In this document: positions 8,637 through 17,073 of the stretch, one piece after another | Numbering within the stretch: the stretch's first letter is position 1 | Layout: the number at the start of each line of letters is the position of its first letter | Source: JBBKXR01 sp037969585 | Lineage (GTDB): Bacteria > Verrucomicrobiota > Verrucomicrobiia > Verrucomicrobiales > DEV007 | DNA length: 64,000 nt | Direction: 5' to 3' | Assembly (NCBI GenBank): GCA_037969585.1 | Contig: JBBKXR010000223.1 | Location: forward strand, 1-64,000 | Program-made: the position numbers and the translations under genes | The notes under the pieces: generated by a model | Databases searched by the model: none | What the model was told of the DNA's origin: nothing | What the model saw: the letters and a program-made list of their open reading frames with translations, nothing else

Positions 8637-9245
8637 CTAAGAATACGTTTTTCGCCCTTCGAGGGCGCGGAAAAGCGTCAGTTCATCGGCATTTTCCAGA
8701 CCGCCACCGACGGGCAGGCCCTGTGCCAGACGCGAAACGTTGATCGACATCCCTCTGAGCATGTCGACCAGATAGTTCGCCGTTGCCTCGCCTTCGACAT
8801 CGGAGCCGAGCGCGAGAATCACCTCCTCAAAAACACCTTCGCGCAGTCGCGTCATCAGTTCGCCGATGCGCAAATCGTCGGGTCCGACATTCTCCAGCGG
8901 CGAAATGCGACCGCGCAAGGTGTGGTAGTGCCCGCGAAAAGCACCGCTGCGCTCGAGCGGAAGGATGTCGGTGGGCTGCTCGACGACGCACAACACCGCT
9001 GAGTCGCGACCGTCCGCATCGCAGACCACGCAGCCACGTTCGCTGGCAAAAAATCCGCAGATGTCGCACTCTCTGACTTCGCTGGCCGCGCGATTGAGCA
9101 TTTGCGACAAAGGGTGCATTTGATCCGCGCCCTTCTGCAACATCCAGATCGCGATGCGTTCGGCACTCTTCGGACCGATGCCCGGCAGTCGCTTGAACTG
9201 CGAAATCAACGCCTTAACCGGCTCCGGATAATCGACCGTGTTCAT
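8637..9245 (-). CDS. recR: Recombination mediator protein RecR
   Basis: RecR works with RecO, and RecF in some species, to load RecA onto gapped DNA during recombinational repair. The 202-residue protein has the N-terminal helix-hairpin-helix (LPGIGPKSAERIA, residues 18-30), a four-cysteine zinc finger (CDIC...CVVC, about residues 58-75), and a TOPRIM domain starting at LCVVEQPTD, followed by the family-typical GAFRGHYHTL and ISPLENVGPDDL. The C-terminal Walker B-like region is also present. Start ATG at 9245 gives the normal length. The usual partners dnaX and ybaB are not adjacent. Confidence 0.95.
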   Translation of the reverse strand: MNTVDYPEPVKALISQFKRLPGIGPKSAERIAIWMLQKGADQMHPLSQMLNRAASEVRECDICGFFASERGCVVCDADGRDSAVLCVVEQPTDILPLERSGAFRGHYHTLRGRISPLENVGPDDLRIGELMTRLREGVFEEVILALGSDVEGEATANYLVDMLRGMSINVSRLAQGLPVGGGLENADELTLFRALEGRKTYS

Positions 9246-9272
9246 TTAGATAAGAAAAGAACAATGGACAAT

Positions 9273-10592
9273 TTAAAGCGTTCCCAACAAGCGAGCGTGA
9301 CCTTCGTCGGTCAATTCGTGGCTGTGTTCGAGAGGCTCTGGACCATCGCCGGTGAGACGACGCTTCACCAAGTCGCGGTAGAATGCCAAGGGCGGATCGT
9401 CGCGCCCCGGCTCCTCGGCTCGGCTGAATTCTTTGAGCGCCTTTTCAAAATTGCCCGCCCGATAATAAATCACCCCTTGCCAATAAGCATCGCGTCGCGC
9501 TCTTGCTTCGTCACTCATGTCCTCCTTACGACAGAGCAACTGATACACCTCGCTCATCACGTTTTCCTCGGGATCGTAAATCATCTCCAAGGGGCGGACT
9601 TCGATAATGTCATTGATCTGCTTGTGCGCATCGGCACTGATCGCGACGTCCGAACCATAGCGAAGATTGACACGACTGAGCCGCCGACTGTAGTCAGTTT
9701 CTCCTCCGACGCCGCTCAGGTAGTAGTGACTCGCCGATCCGTAAACACCAACGGCCAGTGGCCCGCTACTAATCGCGACGCCCAGCTCAAACCGCTGAAA
9801 CCAGCGGTTTTCACATTCATCATTCAAGTTCGCCAGTCGCGTCCGCAGTTCCATCGCCGTCATGCAAGCCCGCTCCACGTGGTCAGGTGACTCCTGCAAC
9901 AGACCGAAGAAGACGCGCACGCAGTCGGGACTCGATTCGTCAAGATACGCTCCTCGCGACATGAGGAAGTCAGCCGTGTTGCGCAGGAACATGTTGGTCA
10001 TCGCCAGCAGATCTGTAGCTTCCATTTTCTCGCGCAGCCGAGAATGATTAAAGGCCCGGCAAGTCAGCACCGTCGCCTCCCTGCTGCCACCCTCGAGACG
10101 CGGCGGACGTTTGGCATTGAGCATCGCTGCAAATTTATCCGAAGAAACACGCGCTCCTAATACGCGTTGCAAAACACGCTTACGCATACCGTGCTCGGTG
10201 CCGGCGTAGACGAGTCCGCAGATTCCGCACAACAAAGCGGCGATGACTCCACTGAACGGCGCAAACAAAATGCCGTAGAGGGCCAGCGTCGGTGACAGAC
10301 CGAGGATCACGCCGATGATGGACAACAGCACCAGCAGCTTGTTGCCGATGTGGGGAATATCGATCACACACCAAGCCGCCGCCAAGGCAGCGACCACAAT
10401 CACCGAGCGTTCGAACCAGACTCGCCCAACGGATTCCAGCGTGGTCGTTTCGATGGGAAAAAAGCCCACTGCACGGTAAACATCTGCCAGCCAGTTATCC
10501 AGCTTGCCGAATAAACCGAAGTGATGAAGCGCCAGCACAGCCGCCGAGACCAGAGCCCCGACGATCATTGCCACCACTAGATACCTACGCAT
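9273..10592 (-). CDS. Membrane protein with degenerate class III adenylate/guanylate cyclase domain
   Basis: The 439-residue protein has hydrophobic segments at about 4-22, 62-80 and 85-130. A cyclase homology domain (about 170-345) follows, then a TPR-like helical pair (AYWQGVIYYRAGNFEKALKEF) near 375-400. Functional cyclases carry two metal-binding Asp residues. Where FxDIxGFT is expected the sequence reads VLTCRAFNHS (175-184), so the first Asp is replaced by Cys178. The second region, SPDCVRVFFG (221-230), keeps an Asp. The domain may therefore bind nucleotide or act as a sensor without making cAMP. It lies between recR and the ClpX-like gene on the same strand, with gaps of 27 and 54 bases. 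Confidence 0.72.
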   Translation of the reverse strand: MRRYLVVAMIVGALVSAAVLALHHFGLFGKLDNWLADVYRAVGFFPIETTTLESVGRVWFERSVIVVAALAAAWCVIDIPHIGNKLLVLLSIIGVILGLSPTLALYGILFAPFSGVIAALLCGICGLVYAGTEHGMRKRVLQRVLGARVSSDKFAAMLNAKRPPRLEGGSREATVLTCRAFNHSRLREKMEATDLLAMTNMFLRNTADFLMSRGAYLDESSPDCVRVFFGLLQESPDHVERACMTAMELRTRLANLNDECENRWFQRFELGVAISSGPLAVGVYGSASHYYLSGVGGETDYSRRLSRVNLRYGSDVAISADAHKQINDIIEVRPLEMIYDPEENVMSEVYQLLCRKEDMSDEARARRDAYWQGVIYYRAGNFEKALKEFSRAEEPGRDDPPLAFYRDLVKRRLTGDGPEPLEHSHELTDEGHARLLGTL

Positions 10593-10646
10593 CGAATTAG
10601 TTTACGGAACCTGAGACAGCCTGCGACAGTTTTTTTCTCCTGAGTC

Positions 10647-12371
10647 TCAGGATTTGTCACCCTCACTCTCGCTCGGTCCGTCGGCACGGGGCGGCAACTC
10701 GATCGTCTCCGGAACAGCATTGGCTGTGCTATCGTCATCGTCGGTGTGCCCTTGGTCGCGATAAGATTTCACCACGAGACCACTGAGGTAGCGGTCGGGG
10801 CGTTCGACCGCGTCGACTGGAAGGACAAACGATTCCTGCCCGCTGTTTTTCTGGATCAACTTCAGACCAAATTGATAGTCAGCAAACAACTGCTCGCAAA
10901 GCTGCATGACGCTCATGTTGCGCTCGCGGCTCATTTCTTCGATCCGCGCAACCGCTTCGTTGTCGAACGACATCCTGACATTGTGACTTTCGGCGAAACG
11001 CCTGCGGAAAGATGCCAACTCAGCCATTGTTTTCGAATCGGTGACATGCGCGCTTTTCTCAAGATAACGCGCCAGGGTCTTTAACGGATTCTCGACCAGT
11101 TCGGCATCGATGGTCAGTTCGGTAACAGAAGTTCCCGGCAACTCGAATTTAAAATCACGCAGCATTTTTTCGCACACCGTCATCAATCCTCGAGCACCAG
11201 TTTTCTCTTCGGCCGCTCGCTCGGCGATTATCCGCAGCGCGTCGTCTTCAAATTTCGCGCGAATACCAAACGCTTCGAACTCCTGCTCGTACTGCCGAAT
11301 CAGGCTTCCCTCGGAACTCTTCATGATTTCCATCAGGTCATCCGCACTCAGATGCTCGCAGACCACGCGCACCGGCAAACGGCCGATAAATTCCGCTTCG
11401 AAGCCAAACTCGAGATAGTCGTGGGTCTCGACGTGACGAAACAGTTCCTCGTCCATCGACGGCACATCACGTGTCTCAGCGGCGAAACCGATCGATCCGG
11501 CACGCATACGTTGCGCAATAATTTTTTCTAACCCCGAAAATGCCCCACTGACGATAAACAGTATGTGCCGGGTGTTAATCGAATCCTTCGGCGCGCCGGC
11601 ACCGCCGCGCTGCATGTCGAACATTGCCTGCATCTGCGATTGGATATCCGATGGATTGCGCAGTGGCACCTCGGTTTCTTCCATCAGCTTAAGCAAAGTG
11701 GTCTGCACGCCACGGCCACTGACGTCACGACCGATCATGCTGCCGGAAGTCGCGATCTTATCGATCTCGTCGATGTAAATGATGCCATACTCGGCCAACT
11801 CGACATCGCCATCAGCCTTGCGCACTAACTCGCGAACCAGATCGTCGACGTCCGCACCAACGTAACCGGTCTCACTGAACTTGGTGGCGTCTGCTTTGAC
11901 GAAGGGCACCCCGATCAGCTCGGCGATATGTTTGACCAAATAAGTCTTACCGACACCCGTTGGGCCGACGATAATCACGTTCTGTTTGGCGAACTCCAGA
12001 GTCCGTGCCTTGTGGGCATCCTCCTGCATGAGACGGCGCAGGTATTTGGCGTGGTTGTAGTGATCGCAAACGGCGATCGACAGCACCTTCTTGGCTTCGT
12101 CCTGACGGATCACATAGCGATCGAGATGCGCCTTGATATCGCGCGGATGGTAGTCGAACTCAAATATCCCGCCATCGTTGCGCGGCTCAGGCGCGTCCTC
12201 GCCTGCAGAGTCATTAGAATCCGAGCGAAGATCGTGCTCGTCGCTGCCGCCAAACGGCCCGGGCATCGCGCTGAAGCTGACTGAATCGCCGAAATTGGCT
12301 TTCATGAAATCGCCCAGCTTGCGCGCAATTTCATCGGGAGTGGGGGGTGGGTTGTCATCGTCTTTCGACAT
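10647..12371 (-). CDS. ClpX-like AAA+ ATPase lacking the zinc-binding domain
   Basis: This is an ATP-dependent unfoldase related to ClpX. Walker A is at 136-143 (GPTGVGKT), the GYVG pore loop at 169-172, Walker B IIYIDEIDKI at 197-206, and sensor 2 TGARGLM at 391-397. The loop RAGSIGF (290-296) contains the IGF tripeptide that docks ClpX on ClpP. Unlike ordinary ClpX (about 420 residues with an N-terminal C4 zinc finger), the first 70 residues are acidic and Pro-rich with no cysteine pairs. The protein also has a C-terminal extension of about 145 residues (430-574) ending in an acidic tail. It is probably a paralogue with its own adaptors or substrates. It follows the kinase gene after 74 bases. 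Confidence 0.88.
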   Translation of the reverse strand: MSKDDDNPPPTPDEIARKLGDFMKANFGDSVSFSAMPGPFGGSDEHDLRSDSNDSAGEDAPEPRNDGGIFEFDYHPRDIKAHLDRYVIRQDEAKKVLSIAVCDHYNHAKYLRRLMQEDAHKARTLEFAKQNVIIVGPTGVGKTYLVKHIAELIGVPFVKADATKFSETGYVGADVDDLVRELVRKADGDVELAEYGIIYIDEIDKIATSGSMIGRDVSGRGVQTTLLKLMEETEVPLRNPSDIQSQMQAMFDMQRGGAGAPKDSINTRHILFIVSGAFSGLEKIIAQRMRAGSIGFAAETRDVPSMDEELFRHVETHDYLEFGFEAEFIGRLPVRVVCEHLSADDLMEIMKSSEGSLIRQYEQEFEAFGIRAKFEDDALRIIAERAAEEKTGARGLMTVCEKMLRDFKFELPGTSVTELTIDAELVENPLKTLARYLEKSAHVTDSKTMAELASFRRRFAESHNVRMSFDNEAVARIEEMSRERNMSVMQLCEQLFADYQFGLKLIQKNSGQESFVLPVDAVERPDRYLSGLVVKSYRDQGHTDDDDSTANAVPETIELPPRADGPSESEGDKS

Positions 12372-12445
12372 AATGCAGCCACTATCGCGCCTCGTCCGGC
12401 CGCTCTCAAGCGGGAATAAAAAAACACCCCGAATGCGCGCGGTTC

Positions 12446-14950
12446 CTACTCTGCCGGTGGTTGATCGCCCGGCGCCAGTGCATCCCAGTGTTTACGAAAA
12501 GAATTCGAGACTCCGGCAACGTCGCCGGCGATAACCTCCGCCTTGTCCGAGAATCCATGAAGCCGGGCAAACCACGCCGCACCAGCCCAAATCTCCGGCT
12601 TAGCACTCACATTCGACTCGTCGCCGATCATCAGATTTTTCATTCCTAAGTCGAGCAGCCACTCTGGTTTTAATTCGGCCACCTCGACCCGATTTCCCCC
12701 GAAACCGAGATCGACGATCACCGCTTCGCGCTCCGCCGCGGTAATTTTTGCGTCGAGAGGTACGCCTTCGCGACGCAGCACAACTCCATCGTATTCACTG
12801 GTTGCCAGCCACTTGGTCAACTCTGTCAAAAATACTTCGGCGCCATCGCACGCGGCACGCTCGGCCTCGACGACACCGCGCACTCTTTGCGTCTTAAACG
12901 GCCCGGCATCCCAACGTGCTCCAGCATCGGTGAATTGATACTGACTGAGCAGCGCTTCAGCGCCGCTCGCAATCTGCCCGACCAATTCCATCTCGATCGA
13001 TACCAACTCGGGATCGTCTCCGTTGCCCGGGACAGGCGGCTTGTCGCCCATTGCCGGAACGCCAGTGGGCAGCGTTCCATCTGCCAGACGAGTCGCTGGA
13101 GGTTTCGTCGGTGGCTCCGCCAAAAAGCGCTTGGCCCGCTCCATCCGCGAACGGGCGAGACGCGGCGCCGCACCCTCCGTCTTGAGCGCAGTGATCGAGA
13201 GCGTCAAGTTCTCCTGCATTTCAGCCAGCTGCTCAGGCGTCATTTCGCGATCCGGTCGGGGCAGTTCCTTGATGATCTCCAAGTCCGCGAAGTACGGCGC
13301 CAACAGAATTTGGTATTCATTGATCCAGGCGTAGCTCTCAGGCGGAGTCGCCTCGCTGAAACGGATCAGAAATTTTGCACCCGATTCAAACTCCGACTCA
13401 TTCCAGTTTTTCAAACCACAGACCAGTAGCCCCACGCAGTCCATCGAAGTTGTGTCGAAGGTCTCCATCGCCTCGGGCATAACCGGCAATGGCTCCGCAG
13501 CAAGCTTGCCGATTTTGCCAAAAAAATCGATCAGTTGCTCAGACTCTTCGCTCTCGGGAAAACCCTCGCTGCTTCCCAGTTCGGCGAAGACCGCACGCGC
13601 ATCTTTTTCCTCGCCCCGCAACAAAAGACTCAGGCCCGTGTTGAAGCGCGTCCAGCTTTGCGTGGGCTGCTTCAGGTCAGGTGATTCCAACAATTTTGCA
13701 AACTGAGTGTGAGCTGACTCGAATTTTCCTGCCACCAGGGCGTCGCGTGCCGCGCGAAATTGAGTCGCCGAACTGGCCCCGCCATCGAGCACACGCTCCT
13801 CACCACCGGGCACCAACGGCGTGCTGATCTGCCCCCCATCGTCCCGTGACATGCCAAAGTAAACCGCCGCACCCAGCGCCAGAACTACCAACGGAATTCC
13901 GATCGCCGCCATACGCGCCGTAGCACGACTGGACCGTTGACGCTCAGCCACCTTCCGGCCGCCGCCGCGGCTTCCGCCACCCGGTGCGTCATCGAGAAGC
14001 TTGCCGATATCGTCAACCAACTCATCGTAGCTTTGATGACGTGCCGCCGGCTTATACGCCATCATCTTGTCGATCAACTTGGCTAGCTTGGGAGACGCAT
14101 GCGGAGCCGCGTCCCGCAAATGCAAGGTCTTTGCCTTGATCTCCTTCAACTCCGCCATCGACGCCGTATTCGCCTCAAACGGCGGACGCCCGGCGACCGC
14201 GTGAAACAAGGCCGCACCGAGACTGTAAATATCGCCCCGAAAATCGTCCGGTTCACCGTCGAGCTTTTCCGGCGGCACATAAAACGGCGTCGCCCAGACC
14301 TCTTCGACTTCATCCACACCGCCGTGCGCCAATGCCAAACCAAAGTCCACCAACTTCGCCGAGCCCTCCCGAGTGAGCAGAACGTTACCGGGCTTGATGT
14401 CTCGGTGGATCAGCCCCGCCTGGAATGCCGCACGCAATCCCAGCGACACATCGTAGGCGATCTCCAAAACTTCCGATTCCGGCACCGAGCCTTGCCCGGA
14501 AATTTTCTCCTCGAGGCTGACATTATCGACCAACTCCATCGCAATGAAGAAATAACCCTGATCCTCACCGACCGTGAAAACCCTGACCACATTCGAGTGA
14601 TTGATCGAAGCCGTCAGCTTCGCCTCGCGCTCAAACATCGCCGTCAGAGTCGGGTCCCTAGTCAGACTTTGATGCAAAACCTTCAGCGCCACCTCCCGAT
14701 TGAGCGTCGAATCAGTCGCCATGAAAACCTGACTCATCCCGCCTTCACCGACCATTTTCGTCAGATGGAACGGCCCGAGCGATGTGCGCACGCGAATCGT
14801 CTCCTCGCAGTGCGGGCAGACGATCTTCGCAAACGGAGACAACTCCGAGACATCGATCTCCTGCTCACACTCCGGGCAGCGATTAATGATCGGTTCGGAA
14901 GCTTGCGGCGGCACGGTGGAACTACTACCATTGGCCCCCGCATAGTTCAA
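12446..14950 (-). CDS. Zinc-ribbon Ser/Thr protein kinase with transmembrane segment
   Basis: This is an 834-residue Hanks-type kinase. Cys25-x2-Cys28 and Cys45-x2-Cys48 form a zinc ribbon ahead of the kinase domain (about 58-315). Catalytic elements are intact: the glycine loop GEGGMSQVF (68-76), Lys90 in VALKVL, HRDIKPGN (182-189) and DFG (202-204). The APE motif is altered to PPE in YVPPEKL. A Gly/Arg-rich linker leads to one transmembrane helix near 345-366. The remaining 450 residues are probably extracytoplasmic, with helical tetratricopeptide-like stretches but no domain I can name. It heads the series leading to the ClpX-like ATPase, so phosphorylation and proteolysis could be linked, which is inference. 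Confidence 0.88.
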   Translation of the reverse strand: MNYAGANGSSSTVPPQASEPIINRCPECEQEIDVSELSPFAKIVCPHCEETIRVRTSLGPFHLTKMVGEGGMSQVFMATDSTLNREVALKVLHQSLTRDPTLTAMFEREAKLTASINHSNVVRVFTVGEDQGYFFIAMELVDNVSLEEKISGQGSVPESEVLEIAYDVSLGLRAAFQAGLIHRDIKPGNVLLTREGSAKLVDFGLALAHGGVDEVEEVWATPFYVPPEKLDGEPDDFRGDIYSLGAALFHAVAGRPPFEANTASMAELKEIKAKTLHLRDAAPHASPKLAKLIDKMMAYKPAARHQSYDELVDDIGKLLDDAPGGGSRGGGRKVAERQRSSRATARMAAIGIPLVVLALGAAVYFGMSRDDGGQISTPLVPGGEERVLDGGASSATQFRAARDALVAGKFESAHTQFAKLLESPDLKQPTQSWTRFNTGLSLLLRGEEKDARAVFAELGSSEGFPESEESEQLIDFFGKIGKLAAEPLPVMPEAMETFDTTSMDCVGLLVCGLKNWNESEFESGAKFLIRFSEATPPESYAWINEYQILLAPYFADLEIIKELPRPDREMTPEQLAEMQENLTLSITALKTEGAAPRLARSRMERAKRFLAEPPTKPPATRLADGTLPTGVPAMGDKPPVPGNGDDPELVSIEMELVGQIASGAEALLSQYQFTDAGARWDAGPFKTQRVRGVVEAERAACDGAEVFLTELTKWLATSEYDGVVLRREGVPLDAKITAAEREAVIVDLGFGGNRVEVAELKPEWLLDLGMKNLMIGDESNVSAKPEIWAGAAWFARLHGFSDKAEVIAGDVAGVSNSFRKHWDALAPGDQPPAE

Positions 14951-14982
14951 TAAAGCAGTGCGGCCAGATCACGCCAGATATC

Positions 14983-15942
14983 ATGCCCGCCAAGAGCCTC
15001 GTTATCGAAGTTTCCAGCGAGCTTCGCAAGCCCGAACGCCTCGATCGTTTCCTCGCCTCAGCGCCACAGCTGAACGAATTCGAAATTTCGCGATCACGAC
15101 TGCAACGCATGATCCGCGCCGGCCAGATCACCGTCGACGCCAAAACCGTGCAGGCTCGCCAAACTCTCAGTGGCGGCGAAAGCATCAGCATCGATCTCGA
15201 AGCGGCGAACACCAATCCCAACGCCGCGACAAGGCCCGAGCCCGAAGCCATACCGCTCGACATCCTCTTCGAAGACGAACACATCATCGTCATCGACAAA
15301 TCCATTGGTCTCGTCGTCCATCCCGGCGCAGGAAACGCCGGCGGCACTCTGGTCAACGCCCTCCTTCACCACTGTGACGGCAAACTTTCAACACTCGGCG
15401 GTGACGTCGACGTGGAACGGCCCGGCATCGTCCACCGCCTCGACAAGGAAACCAGCGGTTGCCTCGTCGCCGCCAAAACCGACCTCGCTCACCGCTCTCT
15501 CGTCGACCAATTTTCTTCCCGTAGAACACATAAAATCTATCACTGCATCGTTGTTCATCAACCAGTAGAGTCGTCAGGAACAATCGAGACAAACATCGCT
15601 CGTCATCCGGTGAACCGTCAACGCATGGCCAACGCTGAACCGCCCTCCGGTAAGCACGCTATCACCGACTATAGAGTCCTGAATTCCGCCGAGGATGCCT
15701 CTTGGTCGCACATCGAGTGCCATCTTCACACCGGCCGCACCCACCAGATCCGCGTCCACATGAAAGAATCGCTGCGCTGCCCGATCATCGGCGACACCAT
15801 TTACGGAAATCCGAAGCGCGACCCCGTTAAAACGGGCCGACTGATGCTGCACGCCCACGAACTGGGCTTCGACCACCCGCTAACGGGCGAATGCCAAGTT
15901 TTTAAAGCACCATTACCAAAAGCCTTCGACCCATTCACCTGA
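14983..15942 (+). CDS. RluD-like 23S rRNA pseudouridine synthase
   Basis: This enzyme isomerises uridine to pseudouridine in RNA. An N-terminal S4 RNA-binding domain (about 15-75) contains RSRLQRMIRAGQITVD. The catalytic domain carries RPGIVHRLDKETSG near 145, where the Asp is the nucleophile-like catalytic residue, and HTGRTHQIRVH near 245. Length 319 residues matches the RluC/RluD group; which uridines are modified cannot be told from sequence alone. The start codon at 14983 lies 32 bases from the divergent kinase start, so the two promoters must overlap. It converges on the squalene synthase-like gene. Confidence 0.92.
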   Translation: MPAKSLVIEVSSELRKPERLDRFLASAPQLNEFEISRSRLQRMIRAGQITVDAKTVQARQTLSGGESISIDLEAANTNPNAATRPEPEAIPLDILFEDEHIIVIDKSIGLVVHPGAGNAGGTLVNALLHHCDGKLSTLGGDVDVERPGIVHRLDKETSGCLVAAKTDLAHRSLVDQFSSRRTHKIYHCIVVHQPVESSGTIETNIARHPVNRQRMANAEPPSGKHAITDYRVLNSAEDASWSHIECHLHTGRTHQIRVHMKESLRCPIIGDTIYGNPKRDPVKTGRLMLHAHELGFDHPLTGECQVFKAPLPKAFDPFT

Positions 15943-15948
15943 CAAACC

Positions 15949-15992
15949 GCTGGACGGTCACGTGAGCCCGTCCGTCCCGGCGGCCCCGTTGC
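15949..15992. repeat. Degenerate module-B intergenic repeat
   Basis: The sequence starts GCTGGACGG and carries GGACGG and CCGTCC arms around TCACGTGA, then CGTCCCGGCGG. It matches the TGGACGA/GTCCCGGCGG pattern seen more clearly at 32474 and 16995. It sits between the convergent stops of the RluD-like and squalene synthase-like genes and could act as a bidirectional terminator. Confidence 0.5.
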
Positions 15993-16018
15993 CTTGGCCT
16001 CACCACCGTTCAGAAAGA

Positions 16019-16981
16019 TCAAAACAACAAACTCTTCGCCAACTCCCGCCAAACCACCCGACGCGAAATTTTCACCCTGCGCCCGAACACTTCCGGCCCG
16101 GCCTCATCCAAAAGATCCAAAGTCCGCAATCCCAAACGGGCAGGCAGTCGAGTCGCCAACCTGACTCGCCACGACTTCAGTCGATCCGAGTACGTCTCGC
16201 CTTCCTGCAACCACTCCCGAGCCACGACTCGCCAGTGATCCGCCACCACCATCAAGGCATCACGATTTTCCTCCCAGCGATCCCCACTCCAGCCCGCCTC
16301 AAGCAACGCTGGCTTCGGCAAATAACATCGCCCGTTCGACAGATCCTCGCCCAGATCGCGCAGGATATTGACCAGTTGCAGCCCCTGTCCGTAGCGACGG
16401 CCCGCTTCGAGCATCGGTTCACGGTCCTCTCCGTTAGCAAAATCGACCCCACTCAAAAATCCCACCCGCGTCCAAAACTCGCCAACGCATCCCGCGACGC
16501 GAAACGTGTAATCGCGAATCTCGGCATCATCCGCGCAGAAACGCAGTTGCCCCTGGTCATTCCCACTCTCGAATCGCTCGATGTCCCAAGCCTGACCACT
16601 GGTGATCACTCGCAAAACCTCGACGATCGACGCCCGAATTTCCCCATCTTTGACCGCCATCAGCCACATCAGACAATCCGGCAGGGCCTCAATCAATTCC
16701 CGTTCGCCGTCATCCGTCAGTCCCCCCGACGATCGCAGCCGCGATCGGACCTCTTCGACTTCGTTGACATCAGCGTCTTCAATCGCAGAACGAAACTTTT
16801 CTAAAAGTTCGCCTCGCTCATCAGCCTTCAGCGAACCCGCATCCGCAATCGTGTCCGACGCCCGAGCCAGCAGATACCCGAGGCTCAGCGGCTCACGCAT
16901 TGCCTTTGGCAATAACACCAACGACAGATAAAACGAGCGCGATACCCGTTTTAAAATATCCCTACCCAACTCGTTGCTCAT
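16019..16981 (-). CDS. Squalene/phytoene synthase family protein
   Basis: This prenyltransferase family condenses two isoprenyl diphosphates head to head. Both metal-binding aspartate motifs are intact: DTIAD near residue 43 (DxxxD) and NILRDLGEDLSNGRCYLP near 210 (DxxED). The early SRSFYLSLVLLP segment is also typical. At 320 residues it is of bacterial squalene synthase size, but whether it makes squalene, a C40 carotene precursor or only one step (as in the HpnC/HpnD pair) cannot be decided. No desaturase or squalene cyclase gene is adjacent in this window, so the product pathway must lie elsewhere. Confidence 0.85.
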   Translation of the reverse strand: MSNELGRDILKRVSRSFYLSLVLLPKAMREPLSLGYLLARASDTIADAGSLKADERGELLEKFRSAIEDADVNEVEEVRSRLRSSGGLTDDGERELIEALPDCLMWLMAVKDGEIRASIVEVLRVITSGQAWDIERFESGNDQGQLRFCADDAEIRDYTFRVAGCVGEFWTRVGFLSGVDFANGEDREPMLEAGRRYGQGLQLVNILRDLGEDLSNGRCYLPKPALLEAGWSGDRWEENRDALMVVADHWRVVAREWLQEGETYSDRLKSWRVRLATRLPARLGLRTLDLLDEAGPEVFGRRVKISRRVVWRELAKSLLF

Positions 16982-16989
16982 TCAGATAT

Positions 16990-17073
16990 CCCCATTGGAC
17001 GAAAGTGTGATACCGGCGTCCCAGCTTCGCCAAAGCTTCGGCCGACATGGCCGCCGTTCGGGTGGACGATCAT
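16990..17073. repeat. Module-B intergenic repeat
   Basis: TTGGACGAAAGTGTGATACC begins the unit and GGTGGACGATC ends it. Between them lie the palindromic pieces AGCTTCGCCAAAGCTTCGG and CGACATGGCCGCCG. The first 28 bases align with 32474 onward with few mismatches. It fills almost the whole gap between the hydrolase stop (17074) and the squalene synthase-like start (16981). Confidence 0.75.

Noticed and set aside
9102..9890. Plus-strand frame of 262 codons
   Set aside because: Antisense to recR and the cyclase-like gene, both well supported.
10631..10665. Possible terminator after the ClpX-like gene
   Set aside because: There is a TCCTGAG-A-CTCAGGA palindrome but the T run is on the wrong side for the minus-strand transcript.
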